Below, one piece after another: positions 50,021 through 59,164 of a DNA stretch of 64,000 nt (position 1 is its first letter; each line of letters begins with the position of its first letter). The stretch is from positions 4,712,001-4,776,000 of the forward strand of contig NZ_JAGGMQ010000001.1 in the NCBI RefSeq assembly GCF_017875465.1. Reading direction: 5' to 3'. The position numbers and the translations under genes are program-made. The stretch comes from Winslowiella toletana (GTDB taxonomy: Bacteria; Pseudomonadota; Gammaproteobacteria; Enterobacterales; Enterobacteriaceae). The notes beneath the pieces were generated by a model, which saw nothing but the letters and a program-made list of their open reading frames with translations, was not told where the DNA came from and did no database searches.

Positions 50021-52036
50021 TTACCATTGATAACTGACGAAGACCTTTCCGTTGATCCCATCTTGTGGAATGCCCTGCGAAGAGTAGTACTCTTTATCAA
50101 AGGCGTTGCCGAGTACCAGCGTGGTGGCAATGCCCTTGTAGCGATCCTGCCCCTGGTAGCGCAGATAGAAATCGTTCACCGCATAACCCGGCTGGCTGGC
50201 GTACTGGGCGCTGATATGGCTGGATCGCTCAGCAAAGGTGCCGACCCAGCCGACGGAGAACGGACTCTGCGCCAGCGGAATATCGACCATACTGGTGACG
50301 GTGTCCGGATTGAGGCTGGAGATCCACTCGCCGCTATTGCTGTCTTTGCCGCGCGTACGGTTATAAGCCAGATTCCAGCTAAACAGCGGGTGGTTATATT
50401 TCAGATTCATATCCCAGCCCCAGATTTTGGCCTCTGGCAGGTTGGTGTTATACGTGGTGCCCGCCGGGAAATTCACTTCCGGATAGATATAGTCTTTCGC
50501 CCGGGTGTCAAAGTAGCTGGCTTTAAACTCAACATCATCACGCGCCGTCAGCAGATCGTCGAAACGCAATCCGAAGCCCGCCTCACGTGTGGCGTTGGTT
50601 TCCGGACGCAGGTTGGGATTGGGCACCCAGCGATTAACGTAACCTGGGAATGAAAAGTGCACACTGTCGTTATACAGTTCGCCCATGGTCGGGGCGCGGA
50701 ACGCCTGGGCATATGAACTAAACAGCATCAGCCAGTCAGCAGGCGTGACCGACAACGCGGCGCGTGATGACCATTTATCCGCATCGACATCGGCATGACC
50801 GGCGCTGCTGCCGCTATAGCTGTCGAAGCGACTGCCCAGCAGCAGGGTAACCGGCAGATCGCGCAGGGTGATTTCATCCTGCAACCAGCCGGAGGCGAAG
50901 TCGATTTTCGCCTGCGGGAAACTGGTGGCGTTACCGCCCGGCTGCTGCTCCTGACGATAATATTCCCCCCCGTACGTCAGCTGATTCGCGGCAATACTGT
51001 CGCTGAACAGGCGGCTGTGGTTGTCCAGTTTCAGCCCTTTGGTGGTCTGCTGGCGCGAATCGCTGCCGGTTTCCCGCGTACCGGCATTAATACGTGTCTC
51101 TGACCAGTAACCGCTGACGCTGGCATCCAGCCAGGGGTTATCGGCCGGCTCGAGATGGTAACCCAGCTGCATATCGCGCTGAATGGTGGAGCGGTCAGTC
51201 ATCGGGTTACTGACGCCCGGCTGACTCGCCTGCGGATTGCGTGGCTCCTGTGCGTTGTTATTGTAATAACGCAGACTGCCATTCAGGGTTTGCGCCTGAT
51301 CCAGTTGCCAGTGACCTTTCGCCAGTAAATTGCTGATGCTTTCATCATTAGGCGCGGCGTCGCCGCTGCTCTGGCGAATATCACCGCGGTCGCGTGAACT
51401 CCACGCCAGTACGCCGTCGAGATCGTCGCTGCGCGCAAAGGCGCTGGCACCAAGTCCGAGGCTGTGATCGCCGCTGGCGCCGGTAGCAAACACCCGGTAA
51501 CCACTGTTTTTTCCCGGCGCCAGCAGGTCGGCGGCATCAACGGTGTCAAAGGCGATCACCCCGCCAAGCGCGCCGCTGCCATACAGCAACGCCGCCGGGC
51601 CACGCACCACTTCTACACGTTTAATCAGCGCCGGATCGAGAAACACGCTGTTCAGGTGGCCGGTATCAGTTCCCTGCCGCACGCCGTCCACCAGCGTCAG
51701 CACGCCGCGCCGGTCATAACCGCGCATACTCAGATCCTGGCCGTTAGTGCGGCCGCTACCACTGACGGTGATACCGGGCACGCGACGTACCATATCGGCT
51801 GCGGAGGAGGCGGTTCTGGCTGAGGGCGCATCGCCGTCAATCACTGTCACCATCATCGGCGCTTCAAAAGTGCTGCGTGGTGTGCCAGTCGCTACCACTG
51901 TCATTTGTTCGGTTTTTTTGCGGGTGCTGTTTTCTTCACTGGTGTCAGTCACAGCCTGCGCGAAACAGGGCAAGCTACAGGTAATAGCCAGAGTCAGGCG
52001 CGACAGGCGCAGTCCGGCTGAAGGTAAGTTAAGCAT
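50021..52036 (-). CDS. hmuR: TonB-dependent haemin receptor HmuR
   Basis: 671-residue outer-membrane receptor for haem or haemoproteins. It has a signal peptide, a TonB-box region (EQMTVVATG near residue 45), a plug domain (DMVRRVPGITVSGSGRTNGQ, RGYDRRGVLTLVDGVRQG, VEVVRGPAALLYGSGALGGVI) and a 22-strand barrel ending VFVSYQW. The haem-receptor motifs FRAP (QAFRAPTMGELYND) and NPNL (VPNPNLRPET) are both present. First gene of hmuRSTUV, behind a near-consensus Fur box. Confidence 0.95.
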   Translation of the reverse strand: MLNLPSAGLRLSRLTLAITCSLPCFAQAVTDTSEENSTRKKTEQMTVVATGTPRSTFEAPMMVTVIDGDAPSARTASSAADMVRRVPGITVSGSGRTNGQDLSMRGYDRRGVLTLVDGVRQGTDTGHLNSVFLDPALIKRVEVVRGPAALLYGSGALGGVIAFDTVDAADLLAPGKNSGYRVFATGASGDHSLGLGASAFARSDDLDGVLAWSSRDRGDIRQSSGDAAPNDESISNLLAKGHWQLDQAQTLNGSLRYYNNNAQEPRNPQASQPGVSNPMTDRSTIQRDMQLGYHLEPADNPWLDASVSGYWSETRINAGTRETGSDSRQQTTKGLKLDNHSRLFSDSIAANQLTYGGEYYRQEQQPGGNATSFPQAKIDFASGWLQDEITLRDLPVTLLLGSRFDSYSGSSAGHADVDADKWSSRAALSVTPADWLMLFSSYAQAFRAPTMGELYNDSVHFSFPGYVNRWVPNPNLRPETNATREAGFGLRFDDLLTARDDVEFKASYFDTRAKDYIYPEVNFPAGTTYNTNLPEAKIWGWDMNLKYNHPLFSWNLAYNRTRGKDSNSGEWISSLNPDTVTSMVDIPLAQSPFSVGWVGTFAERSSHISAQYASQPGYAVNDFYLRYQGQDRYKGIATTLVLGNAFDKEYYSSQGIPQDGINGKVFVSYQW

Positions 52037-52176
52037 CAGTGCAACTCTCCATATTGTACTTTATGCAGGAATTTGCTGGCTGGGTACCACGTAACCCCAG
52101 CTGGCGGTTGATAAATTTATTCGTGGGTAAGATCACCGCTCCGTAAACCCACCTGTTTAGTAATGCTAATTGTTTT

Positions 52177-52195
52177 CACAATGATAATCATTATC
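52177..52195 (-). promoter_or_regulatory. Fur box of the hmu operon
   Basis: The 19 bases match GATAATGATAATCATTATC at 17 positions. It lies about 140 bases upstream of hmuR. Confidence 0.9.
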
Positions 52196-52241
52196 AACAA
52201 ATGTTTCATTCAGGCAAGAACAAAATGTTAAAGGAGACGTG

Positions 52242-52274
52242 ATGAAAGGAAGGAAATGTGAAATTGTGCAGTAG
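52242..52274 (+). CDS. Possible 10-codon mini-ORF upstream of hmuR, divergent
   Basis: ATG to TAG coding MKGRKCEIVQ, preceded by AAAGGAG at six bases, an unexpectedly good Shine-Dalgarno, and followed at once by a strong hairpin. It is divergent from hmuR and convergent to aroH. It is not HemP. It may be chance; no homologue is known to me. Confidence 0.2.
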   Translation: MKGRKCEIVQ

Positions 52275-52297
52275 CGCTGGCCCTGACGGGCCAGCGC
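52274..52297. terminator. Perfect hairpin after aroH
   Basis: A 10-bp perfect stem (GCGCTGGCCC / GGGCCAGCGC) with a TGAC loop. It lies seven bases after the aroH stop on the minus strand. No U-tract on either strand, so it may protect the 3-prime end or terminate weakly. Confidence 0.6.
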
Positions 52298-52303
52298 AGA
52301 AGA

Positions 52304-53350
52304 TCAGAAACGACTGTCGACGGCATCCGCCAGCAAGGCCAGCACCGCTTCGCTGTCATCCCAGCCAAGGCAGGGATCGGTAATGGACTGACCGTAGGTC
52401 AGCGGCTGACCGGCAATCACTTTCTGCGTGCCTTCCTGCAGGAAGCTTTCAATCATCACCCCGGCAATGGCGTGGGAGCCGTCGCGGATCTGCCGGGCTA
52501 CCGAAGCGGCGACATCCTTCTGACGGTGATGCTGCTTCAGGCAGTTGGCATGGCTGAAATCAATCACCAGCTGTTCAGGCAGATTAAATTCGCGCAGGCT
52601 GGCCGCCGCTGCCGCGATATCATCCGGGTGATAGTTGGGCTGTTTGCCGCCGCGCATAATAATATGCCCTGACGGGTTGCCGCTGGTCTGGTAGATGGTC
52701 ATCTGCCCCTGTTTATCGGCAGATAAAAACATATGGCTGGCGCGCGCTGCGCGAATGGCATCGACCGCAATCTGTGTGTTGCCATCGGTACCGTTTTTAA
52801 AGCCGACCGGGCAGGAGAGCGCGGAGGCCATTTCCCGGTGAATCTGACTTTCCGTCGTGCGCGCGCCAATCGCGCCCCAGCTAATCAGGTCAGAAATAAA
52901 CTGGCCGATCACCATATCAAGAAATTCAGTGGCGGTTGGCATGCCGAGCGCATTGATATCCAGCAGCAGCTTACGGGCAATTTCCAGCCCCTGATTTACG
53001 CGGAAACTACCATCAAGGTGCGGATCGGAGATCAGGCCTTTCCAGCCAACTACCGTACGGGGTTTTTCAAAGTAGGTGCGCATCACAATTTCAAGACGAT
53101 GCTGATGCTTTACCCGCAGGGCGTTCAGTCGCTGCGCATACTCAACTGCAGCGACCGGATCATGCAGCGAGCAGGGGCCAATCACCACCAGCAGGCGTTT
53201 ATCCTCGCCAGACAGGATACGCGCAATGCGCTTGCGTGACGCTGTCACGTTTTCTGCAATCGCCGCAGTAATCGGATGTCTGGAAGCCAGCTGTTCAGGC
53301 GTAATCAGACTCTCGATGCGCGCGGTTCGCAGTTCATCTGTTTTGTTCAT
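52304..53350 (-). CDS. aroH: DAHP synthase, AroH (tryptophan-sensitive) type
   Basis: 348-residue class I DAHP synthase joining phosphoenolpyruvate and erythrose-4-phosphate, first step of the shikimate pathway. Blocks: LLVVIGPCSLHDPVAA, MRTYFEKPRTVVGWKGLISDP, GARTTESQIHREMASALSCPVGFKNGTDG and GQSITDPCLGWDD. The N-terminus MNKTDELRTARIESLITPEQL and the location beside ppsR identify it as AroH rather than AroF or AroG. I see no clear TrpR operator upstream, unlike in E. coli. Confidence 0.94.
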   Translation of the reverse strand: MNKTDELRTARIESLITPEQLASRHPITAAIAENVTASRKRIARILSGEDKRLLVVIGPCSLHDPVAAVEYAQRLNALRVKHQHRLEIVMRTYFEKPRTVVGWKGLISDPHLDGSFRVNQGLEIARKLLLDINALGMPTATEFLDMVIGQFISDLISWGAIGARTTESQIHREMASALSCPVGFKNGTDGNTQIAVDAIRAARASHMFLSADKQGQMTIYQTSGNPSGHIIMRGGKQPNYHPDDIAAAAASLREFNLPEQLVIDFSHANCLKQHHRQKDVAASVARQIRDGSHAIAGVMIESFLQEGTQKVIAGQPLTYGQSITDPCLGWDDSEAVLALLADAVDSRF

Positions 53351-53525
53351 TTAATTCTCTGAAATTTTTTCTTCGCAGCGGCAGAAGTGCCGGGAAGTGA
53401 TGGTGATCACAATAGAGCAAATAACGATGAATTCAAACCGCAGGGATAGTAAAACGCGCTTTCTGACACAAATTGCCGCATAAAAAGCCGCCCTGATCGC
53501 TGGCGGCGCAGATAAAAGCAGCACT

Positions 53526-54359
53526 TCAGTACATATGACGGTTCAGACCCATAATATCGAGGATTTTTGTCGCGATCTCTTCGACCGAATAGTTAGTGCT
53601 GTTCAGATAGCGAATTTGCTGCGTACGGAACAGGGCTTCCACCTCACCGACTTCCATCCGGCACTGCCGCATTGAGGCGTAACGGGTGTTTTCCGCGCGC
53701 TCCTGACGGATTGCCGCCAGACGCTCGGGATCAATGGTCAGTCCGAACAGCTTCTGCTGATGCGCTTTTAGCGCGGGTGGCAGTTTCAGATTATCCATAT
53801 CATCTGCGATAAACGGATAGTTTGCCGCACGTACGCCAAACTGCATTGCCAGGTAGAGGCTGGTGGGGGTTTTACCGCAGCGTGAAACGCCTAACAGAAT
53901 CACCTGAGCGTCTTCCAGACCGCGCAATGAGATACCGTCATCATGGGCCAGCGCGTAATCAATCGCTGCAATGCGCGCATCGTACTTACCAAGATTATTG
54001 GCCGTCAGACCATGGGTACGGTGGGCTACCGGCGCGGGCGCCATCCCCAGCTCCTGCTGCAGCGGGGCAACCAGTGACTGCACGATATCCTGACAAAAAC
54101 CGTCGCTTTGCATAATAATTTCGCGCACATCCGGCGTCACAATCGAAAAGAACACCAGTGGGCGGATGCCGCTTTGCTGATAGATGGCATTGATCTGGCC
54201 TTTCACCGCCTGCGCACGCTGCACATTTTCCACAAAGGGCAGCGTCACGCTATTCATTCCCACCGGGAACTGCGACATCACCGCATGGCCGAGCACTTCC
54301 GCGGTAATGGCGGTGCCGTCAGAGATGTAAAAAACACTTCGTTCGCCCGCTATGTCCAT
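53526..54359 (-). CDS. ppsR: PEP synthase regulatory kinase/pyrophosphorylase PpsR
   Basis: 277-residue DUF299 protein that inactivates PEP synthetase by ADP-dependent phosphorylation of a Thr and reactivates it by phosphate-dependent removal. It starts [21 protein letters not shown]; the P-loop is [18 protein letters not shown] near residue 150-170, and [13 protein letters not shown] follows. A GGAG Shine-Dalgarno precedes the ATG. It is divergent from ppsA, its target. Confidence 0.95.
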   Translation of the reverse strand: MDIAGERSVFYISDGTAITAEVLGHAVMSQFPVGMNSVTLPFVENVQRAQAVKGQINAIYQQSGIRPLVFFSIVTPDVREIIMQSDGFCQDIVQSLVAPLQQELGMAPAPVAHRTHGLTANNLGKYDARIAAIDYALAHDDGISLRGLEDAQVILLGVSRCGKTPTSLYLAMQFGVRAANYPFIADDMDNLKLPPALKAHQQKLFGLTIDPERLAAIRQERAENTRYASMRQCRMEVGEVEALFRTQQIRYLNSTNYSVEEIATKILDIMGLNRHMY

Positions 54360-54846
54360 TTTATCTCCTGAGCTGTGCTTTTTGTTAAGAGTGAATGCGC
54401 CGGTTCAGGCGGTGCTTATAGTGATTATGCTGGTGAACTGAAATAAATCATTCAAAACCAGGAAATGAAAACTCCGTTTTTATCAGATTCGACTGAAAAG
54501 GGAAACATAACAAAATGAAATGACGTTTCTGTTCTTTTACCACAGTGTAGCGCGTAACTGGTGACGGAAGGGTTATTTCCGCCATCATTCCGTTGCGCAA
54601 ATAAAATAGCCCATTTCTTACTGAATCTGTTAACAGCTGTATGATTTTAAAGTATTTATGTTGATATTAACGCGTTGCGCAACAAAATAAATAAGCGCGG
54701 AGTTTTCTTAAAATCGCATTTTTTGCCTGCTTGAACGATTCACCTCTTTCTCTTTGTTAAATGAATGTGCCAGGCTGAGGATGCGTTATCAGCGCGTTTA
54801 AATGCTTTTTAGTACCCCCCATTTAAATCTGAAAAGGATTGCTTCA
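54360..54846. other. Divergent ppsR/ppsA control region
   Basis: About 490 AT-rich bases without a gene. It holds the promoters of both genes and a perfect Cra-type site near ppsA (listed). I see no further recognisable element. Confidence 0.6.
54731..54744 (-). promoter_or_regulatory. Cra (FruR) site upstream of ppsA
   Basis: On the minus strand GGTGAATCGTTCAA fits the Cra consensus RSTGAAWCSNTHHW at every position. Cra activates ppsA in E. coli during gluconeogenesis. The site is about 105 bases before the ATG. Confidence 0.85.
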
Positions 54847-57222
54847 ATGTCCAATATAGGCGAAGTGCCGTTAGTACTCTGGTACAACCAGCTCGGCATG
54901 AATGATGTTGATCGGGTGGGAGGCAAAAATGCTTCTCTGGGTGAAATGATTACCAATCTGTCCTCACTGGGTGTGTCAGTGCCAAATGGCTTTGCCACCA
55001 CCTCCGATGCTTTCAACCAATTCCTTGACCAAAGCGGCGTTAATCAGCGCATCTATGAGCTGCTGGATAAGACCGATATTGATGATATTGATGAACTGGC
55101 GAAAGCCGGTAAACAGATTCGCCAGTGGATCATTGAAACCCCGTTCCAGCCCGAACTGGAGCAGGCGATCCTGACGGCTTATCAGCAGCTCTCCAGCGAT
55201 GATGCCGACGCCTCATTTGCGGTGCGTTCTTCTGCGACCGCAGAAGATATGCCCGATGCTTCGTTTGCCGGTCAGCAGGAAACCTTCCTTAATGTGCAGG
55301 GCATCGATGCGGTGATGGTGGCGGTAAAACACGTCTATGCCTCGCTGTTTAACGATCGCGCCATCTCTTACCGTGTGCATCAGGGCTATGATCATCGCGG
55401 CGTGGCGCTGTCAGCTGGCGTTCAGCGTATGGTGCGTTCGGATCTCGCCTCTTCAGGCGTAATGTTTACCATTGATACCGAATCCGGTTTTGATCAGGTG
55501 GTGTTTATCACCGCTGCGTTTGGTCTCGGTGAAATGGTGGTGCAGGGGGCGGTTAATCCTGATGAGTTCTATGTGCATAAACCGACGCTGGCGGCTAACC
55601 GTCCGTCAATTGTGCGCCGCAATATGGGCTCAAAAAAAATCCGTATGGTGTACGCCGACTCAAAAGAGCATGGCGAACAGGTGCGGATTGAAGATGTGCC
55701 GCAGGACGATCGCGACCGCTTCTCGCTGACCGATGACGAAGTGCAGGCGCTGGCGCGACAGGCAGTGCAGATTGAGCAGCACTACCAGCGTCCAATGGAT
55801 ATCGAATGGGCGAAGGATGGTCATACCGGCAAACTGTTTATCGTGCAGGCGCGTCCGGAAACCGTGCGTTCGAACGGACAGGTGATGGAGCGCTACTCGC
55901 TGCAGGGCAAAGGCAAAGTGGTGATCGAAGGCCGTGCCATCGGTCATCGCATCGGTGCCGGTGAAGTGAAGGTGATTCACGATATCAGCGAAATGAACCG
56001 CATTGAAAAAGGCGATGTGCTGGTCACTGATATGACCGACCCGGACTGGGAACCGATCATGAAAAAAGCGTCGGCGATTGTCACCAACCGTGGTGGGCGT
56101 ACCTGTCATGCGGCGATTATCGCCCGTGAACTGGGGATCCCGGCGGTGGTGGGCTGCGGTGACGCCACAGAGCGACTGCAAGAGGGCCATAAAGTGACGG
56201 TCTCCTGCGCCGAAGGCGATACCGGCTATGTGTATGACGAGCTGCTCGACTTTGATATCACCAGTTCGCAGGTCGATGAACTTCCCGCGCTGCCGCTGAA
56301 AATTATGATGAACGTCGGTAATCCGGATCGTGCTTTTGACTTCGCCTGTCTGCCAAATGAAGGCGTTGGCCTGGCGCGTCTGGAGTTTATTATCAACCGT
56401 ATGATCGGCGTGCATCCAAAGGCATTACTGGAGTTTGATCAGCAGACGCCGGAACTGCAAAAGCAGATCAAAGCGCTGATGAAAGGTTTTGACGATCCGG
56501 TCGAATTCTATATTGGTCGCCTGACTGAAGGGATCGCCACGCTGGGCGCCGCCTTCTCGCCGAAGCGGGTGATTGTCCGTCTGTCTGACTTTAAATCGAA
56601 TGAGTACGCCAACCTGGTCGGTGGCGAGCGCTACGAACCGCAGGAGGAGAACCCGATGCTGGGCTTCCGTGGCGCCGGTCGTTATGTTGCCGACAGCTTC
56701 CGCGACTGTTTCGCGCTGGAGTGCGCGGCAGTAAAACGCGTACGCAATGAAATGGGCCTGACTAACGTCGAGATTATGGTGCCGTTTGTCCGTACCGTGG
56801 CGCAGGCCAAAGCGGTAGTGGAAGAGCTGGAGCGGCAGGGACTGAAGCGCGGCGAGAACGGGCTGAAATTAATTATGATGTGTGAGATCCCGTCTAACGC
56901 GCTGCTGGCTGAACAGTTCCTGCAATATTTTGACGGCTTCTCGATTGGTTCGAATGATATGACCCAGCTGGCGCTGGGACTGGATCGTGACTCCGGCGTG
57001 GTATCCGAACTGTTTGATGAGCGTAACGAGGCGGTGAAAGCACTGCTGTCGATGGCGATTCGTGCAGCGAAGAAACAGGGTAAATATGTCGGTATCTGCG
57101 GTCAGGGACCTTCGGACCACGAGGACTTCGCCGCCTGGCTGATGGAAGAGGGTATCGACAGTTTATCTCTGAACCCGGATACCGTGGTGCAGACCTGGTT
57201 AAGTCTGGCGCAGATTAAATAA
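54847..57222 (+). CDS. ppsA: Phosphoenolpyruvate synthase
   Basis: 791-residue enzyme converting pyruvate and ATP to PEP, AMP and phosphate for gluconeogenesis. The N-terminal ATP-grasp domain starts [27 protein letters not shown]; the central phospho-histidine domain has [23 protein letters not shown] with the catalytic His near residue 420 next to the PpsR-target Thr; the C-terminal PEP/pyruvate barrel has [17 protein letters not shown] and [12 protein letters not shown]. The ATG at 54847 gives the E. coli start; the 15 extra upstream codons lie in promoter sequence. Confidence 0.97.
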   Translation: MSNIGEVPLVLWYNQLGMNDVDRVGGKNASLGEMITNLSSLGVSVPNGFATTSDAFNQFLDQSGVNQRIYELLDKTDIDDIDELAKAGKQIRQWIIETPFQPELEQAILTAYQQLSSDDADASFAVRSSATAEDMPDASFAGQQETFLNVQGIDAVMVAVKHVYASLFNDRAISYRVHQGYDHRGVALSAGVQRMVRSDLASSGVMFTIDTESGFDQVVFITAAFGLGEMVVQGAVNPDEFYVHKPTLAANRPSIVRRNMGSKKIRMVYADSKEHGEQVRIEDVPQDDRDRFSLTDDEVQALARQAVQIEQHYQRPMDIEWAKDGHTGKLFIVQARPETVRSNGQVMERYSLQGKGKVVIEGRAIGHRIGAGEVKVIHDISEMNRIEKGDVLVTDMTDPDWEPIMKKASAIVTNRGGRTCHAAIIARELGIPAVVGCGDATERLQEGHKVTVSCAEGDTGYVYDELLDFDITSSQVDELPALPLKIMMNVGNPDRAFDFACLPNEGVGLARLEFIINRMIGVHPKALLEFDQQTPELQKQIKALMKGFDDPVEFYIGRLTEGIATLGAAFSPKRVIVRLSDFKSNEYANLVGGERYEPQEENPMLGFRGAGRYVADSFRDCFALECAAVKRVRNEMGLTNVEIMVPFVRTVAQAKAVVEELERQGLKRGENGLKLIMMCEIPSNALLAEQFLQYFDGFSIGSNDMTQLALGLDRDSGVVSELFDERNEAVKALLSMAIRAAKKQGKYVGICGQGPSDHEDFAAWLMEEGIDSLSLNPDTVVQTWLSLAQIK

Positions 57223-57252
57223 GCCTGATATCTGACCTTTATCCGCAGCGGG

Positions 57253-57283
57253 AAAAGCGCCACAGTCAATGTGGCGCTTTTTT
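57253..57283 (+). terminator. Terminator of ppsA
   Basis: An 11-bp stem (AAAGCGCCACA / TGTGGCGCTTT) with a GTCAA loop and a run of six T. Confidence 0.95.
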
Positions 57284-57444
57284 ACTTTTCACTGGTCCTG
57301 AAATGATAAATTTGTCAGACGAAAAGTGGTAAAAATAACGGCCAGATGCTGAAAGGATGCACAATAAAATTATTGCCATTAAATCAACAGGATAGAGTGA
57401 CGGGGCGGGGTGGGTGTTCTGCGCCGGTTCAGACGGCAAGCGGC

Positions 57445-57551
57445 AAAAAAAAAGCCCATCACATGGGATGGGCAAAGACTACACACAGCAATTCTTTACT
57501 TTACTCAGGGTAAAAAGGTTGTTTAAAAATCAGGGGTTTGATCCCGAACAT
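57445..57551 (-). ncRNA. rprA: RprA small regulatory RNA
   Basis: On the minus strand the 3-prime half carries GAATTGCTGTGTGTAGTCTT and then GCCCATC...GATGGGC followed by nine T, the same as I remember for E. coli RprA including its terminator, and it lies between ppsA and ydiK as there. The 5-prime half differs: AAACCCCTGA followed by AAACAAC corresponds to the rpoS-pairing AATCCCCTGAGTGAAACAAC of E. coli, but extra bases separate it from the 3-prime half. RprA activates rpoS and other mRNAs with Hfq. The 5-prime end is inferred from a TAGTAT -10; length is about 107 bases. Confidence 0.92.
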
Positions 57552-57558
57552 GTGATTC

Positions 57559-57601
57559 ATACTATGCACCATCGCTCCAGGCGTCTTTAAGAATCCTCTT
57601 A
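57559..57601 (-). promoter_or_regulatory. rprA promoter with RcsB-like box
   Basis: A minus-strand -10 TAGTAT (57559-57564) lies below TAAGAATCCTCTTA (57588-57601), which resembles the RcsB box TAAGAATATTCCTA at 10 of 14 positions and is centred about 43 bases upstream of the predicted start. RcsB activates rprA in E. coli. Confidence 0.65.
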
Positions 57602-57802
57602 TTAGTTTAAAGGCAATAATCCTTTGTGACACGCCAGGTGCAAATCAGACGACAAAACTGTCTGGAAAGTAATCAATTAAGCAAATTATCAACTGGAAAG
57701 GGCAAAATGAGGCTTTTACAGGTAAAAGATACTAATCAAAGTTAATTAAGACGTGACGTGTAAATTTTTCGGCGGCCAGTGGCAACTGGCCGCCTGAGAG
57801 GA

Positions 57803-58939
57803 TTACTGTTTATGATCGGACTCTGACGCGGCGGCTTCGTTTTCAATTTCCGCCAGCTCTTCGACCACATCGTGTGGGTCTTCATTGGGCGGCGGCGCTT
57901 CATGCATCCACACTGAAACCAGGCGGTAAGAGACGGCCAGCACCACCGGGCCGATAAACAGACCGATCATGCCGAATGCGAACAGACCACCAATCACGCC
58001 GGAAAGGATCAGGATCATCGGCAAATCGGCGCCCATGCGGATTAACATCGGTCGCAGCACATTATCCAGCGTACCGACCACGCAGCTCCACACCAGCAGT
58101 ACGGTGCCCCAGGTGGTGTCGCCGCTCCAGTAGAGCCAGATAATCGCCGGCACCAGCACCGGCAACGGGCCGAGCTGCACCAGACAGAACAGAATCATCA
58201 GCACGGTCAACAGGGTGGCGTAAGGGATGCCGGAGATCGCCAGTCCGATTCCCCCCAGCACGCCCTGAACCAGCGCGGTAACGACCACGCCGAGCGCCAC
58301 GGCGCGTACCGCCTGACCCGCCAGCAACACCGATGCGTCGCCGCGACGGCCAGCCAGACGCCAGGCAAAGTGACGAATGCCATTGCCGACCTGCTCACCA
58401 CGCCAGTAGAGCAGAATGCTGAACAGCAGCATCAGACCGAGGTGCATCATAAAGCGGCCAAAATGACCGGCCTGCGCGACAAAAAAGCCGGTAGTGCGAC
58501 CAACATAGGGCTGCACTTTCGCCATCAGCGCTGAACCACCGCCATCAATCAGCTTGTGATAGCTGGCATACAGCTTATCGCCGGCCATCGGGATCTCCTG
58601 CAGCCAGCTGAGCCGTGGGATCTGCAGATGGCCGGACGTGGCCCAGGCGATCACCGGCGCGCTGTTATCAATCAGACTGTTGACCAGAATGGCGATCGGA
58701 ATAATAAACAGCAGCAGTAAAAGCAGCGTCATCGCCAGTACCGCCAGCGAGCGTCGTCCCCACAGCCAGCTCTGAATCTTAATCATTAACGGCCAGGTGG
58801 CGATCACCACCATGCTGGCCCAGGCGAAGCCGAGAATAAACGGCTGCACGACCCAAAAACACGCGACGATTAAAATAGTAATAAACATCAGCGTAAACAT
58901 TATCTGCGGTAAATCCGTACCACGTTGCAGGTTTTTCAT
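57803..58939 (-). CDS. ydiK: AI-2E family inner-membrane transporter YdiK
   Basis: 378-residue protein with about eight membrane helices of the AI-2E/UPF0118 family: FWVVQPFILGFAWASMVVIATWPL, TALVQGVLGGIGLAISGIPYATLLTVLMILFCLVQLGPLPVLVPAIIWLYWSGDTTWG and RMGADLPMILILSGVIGGLFAFGMIGLFIGPVVLAVSY. The C-terminus is acidic (EDPHDVVEELAEIENEAA). Its transport substrate is unproven. Position as in E. coli, downstream of rprA and divergent from ydiJ. Confidence 0.93.
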   Translation of the reverse strand: MKNLQRGTDLPQIMFTLMFITILIVACFWVVQPFILGFAWASMVVIATWPLMIKIQSWLWGRRSLAVLAMTLLLLLLFIIPIAILVNSLIDNSAPVIAWATSGHLQIPRLSWLQEIPMAGDKLYASYHKLIDGGGSALMAKVQPYVGRTTGFFVAQAGHFGRFMMHLGLMLLFSILLYWRGEQVGNGIRHFAWRLAGRRGDASVLLAGQAVRAVALGVVVTALVQGVLGGIGLAISGIPYATLLTVLMILFCLVQLGPLPVLVPAIIWLYWSGDTTWGTVLLVWSCVVGTLDNVLRPMLIRMGADLPMILILSGVIGGLFAFGMIGLFIGPVVLAVSYRLVSVWMHEAPPPNEDPHDVVEELAEIENEAAASESDHKQ

Positions 58940-59127
58940 ACGAAAATTAACACCTCAAAAATTTCCTTCACAGTTGCATTCCATGATGTCAGCCATCAGG
59001 GCTACCTGAATAATAATGATGCATAGATTGGGTTTGTGACAGTGGCGTAAAAAAACAGTTTTTACCTTTTCTGAAAAAACGACAGGTCATATAAAAATGT
59101 GATAAAACGGATAACTTACAAAATTAT

Positions 59128-59143
59128 ACGCAAACGTTTCACT
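59128..59143. promoter_or_regulatory. PurR-like operator between ydiK and ydiJ
   Basis: ACGCAAACGTTTCACT matches the PurR consensus ACGCAAACGTTTGCGT in its whole left half and centre. It lies 22 bases before the ydiJ start. The gap 58940-59164 holds nothing else I recognise. Confidence 0.7.
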
Positions 59144-59164
59144 CAACATGCTGGTCACCCGATA

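Noticed and set aside
53351..53520. TrpR operator upstream of aroH
   Set aside because: No CTAGTT/AACTAG-type palindrome is visible; aroH identity rests on protein sequence and synteny only.
59099..59164. N-terminal extension of YdiJ by 22 residues
   Set aside because: The stretch is basic, unlike the family N-terminus, has no Shine-Dalgarno and overlaps a PurR-like operator.
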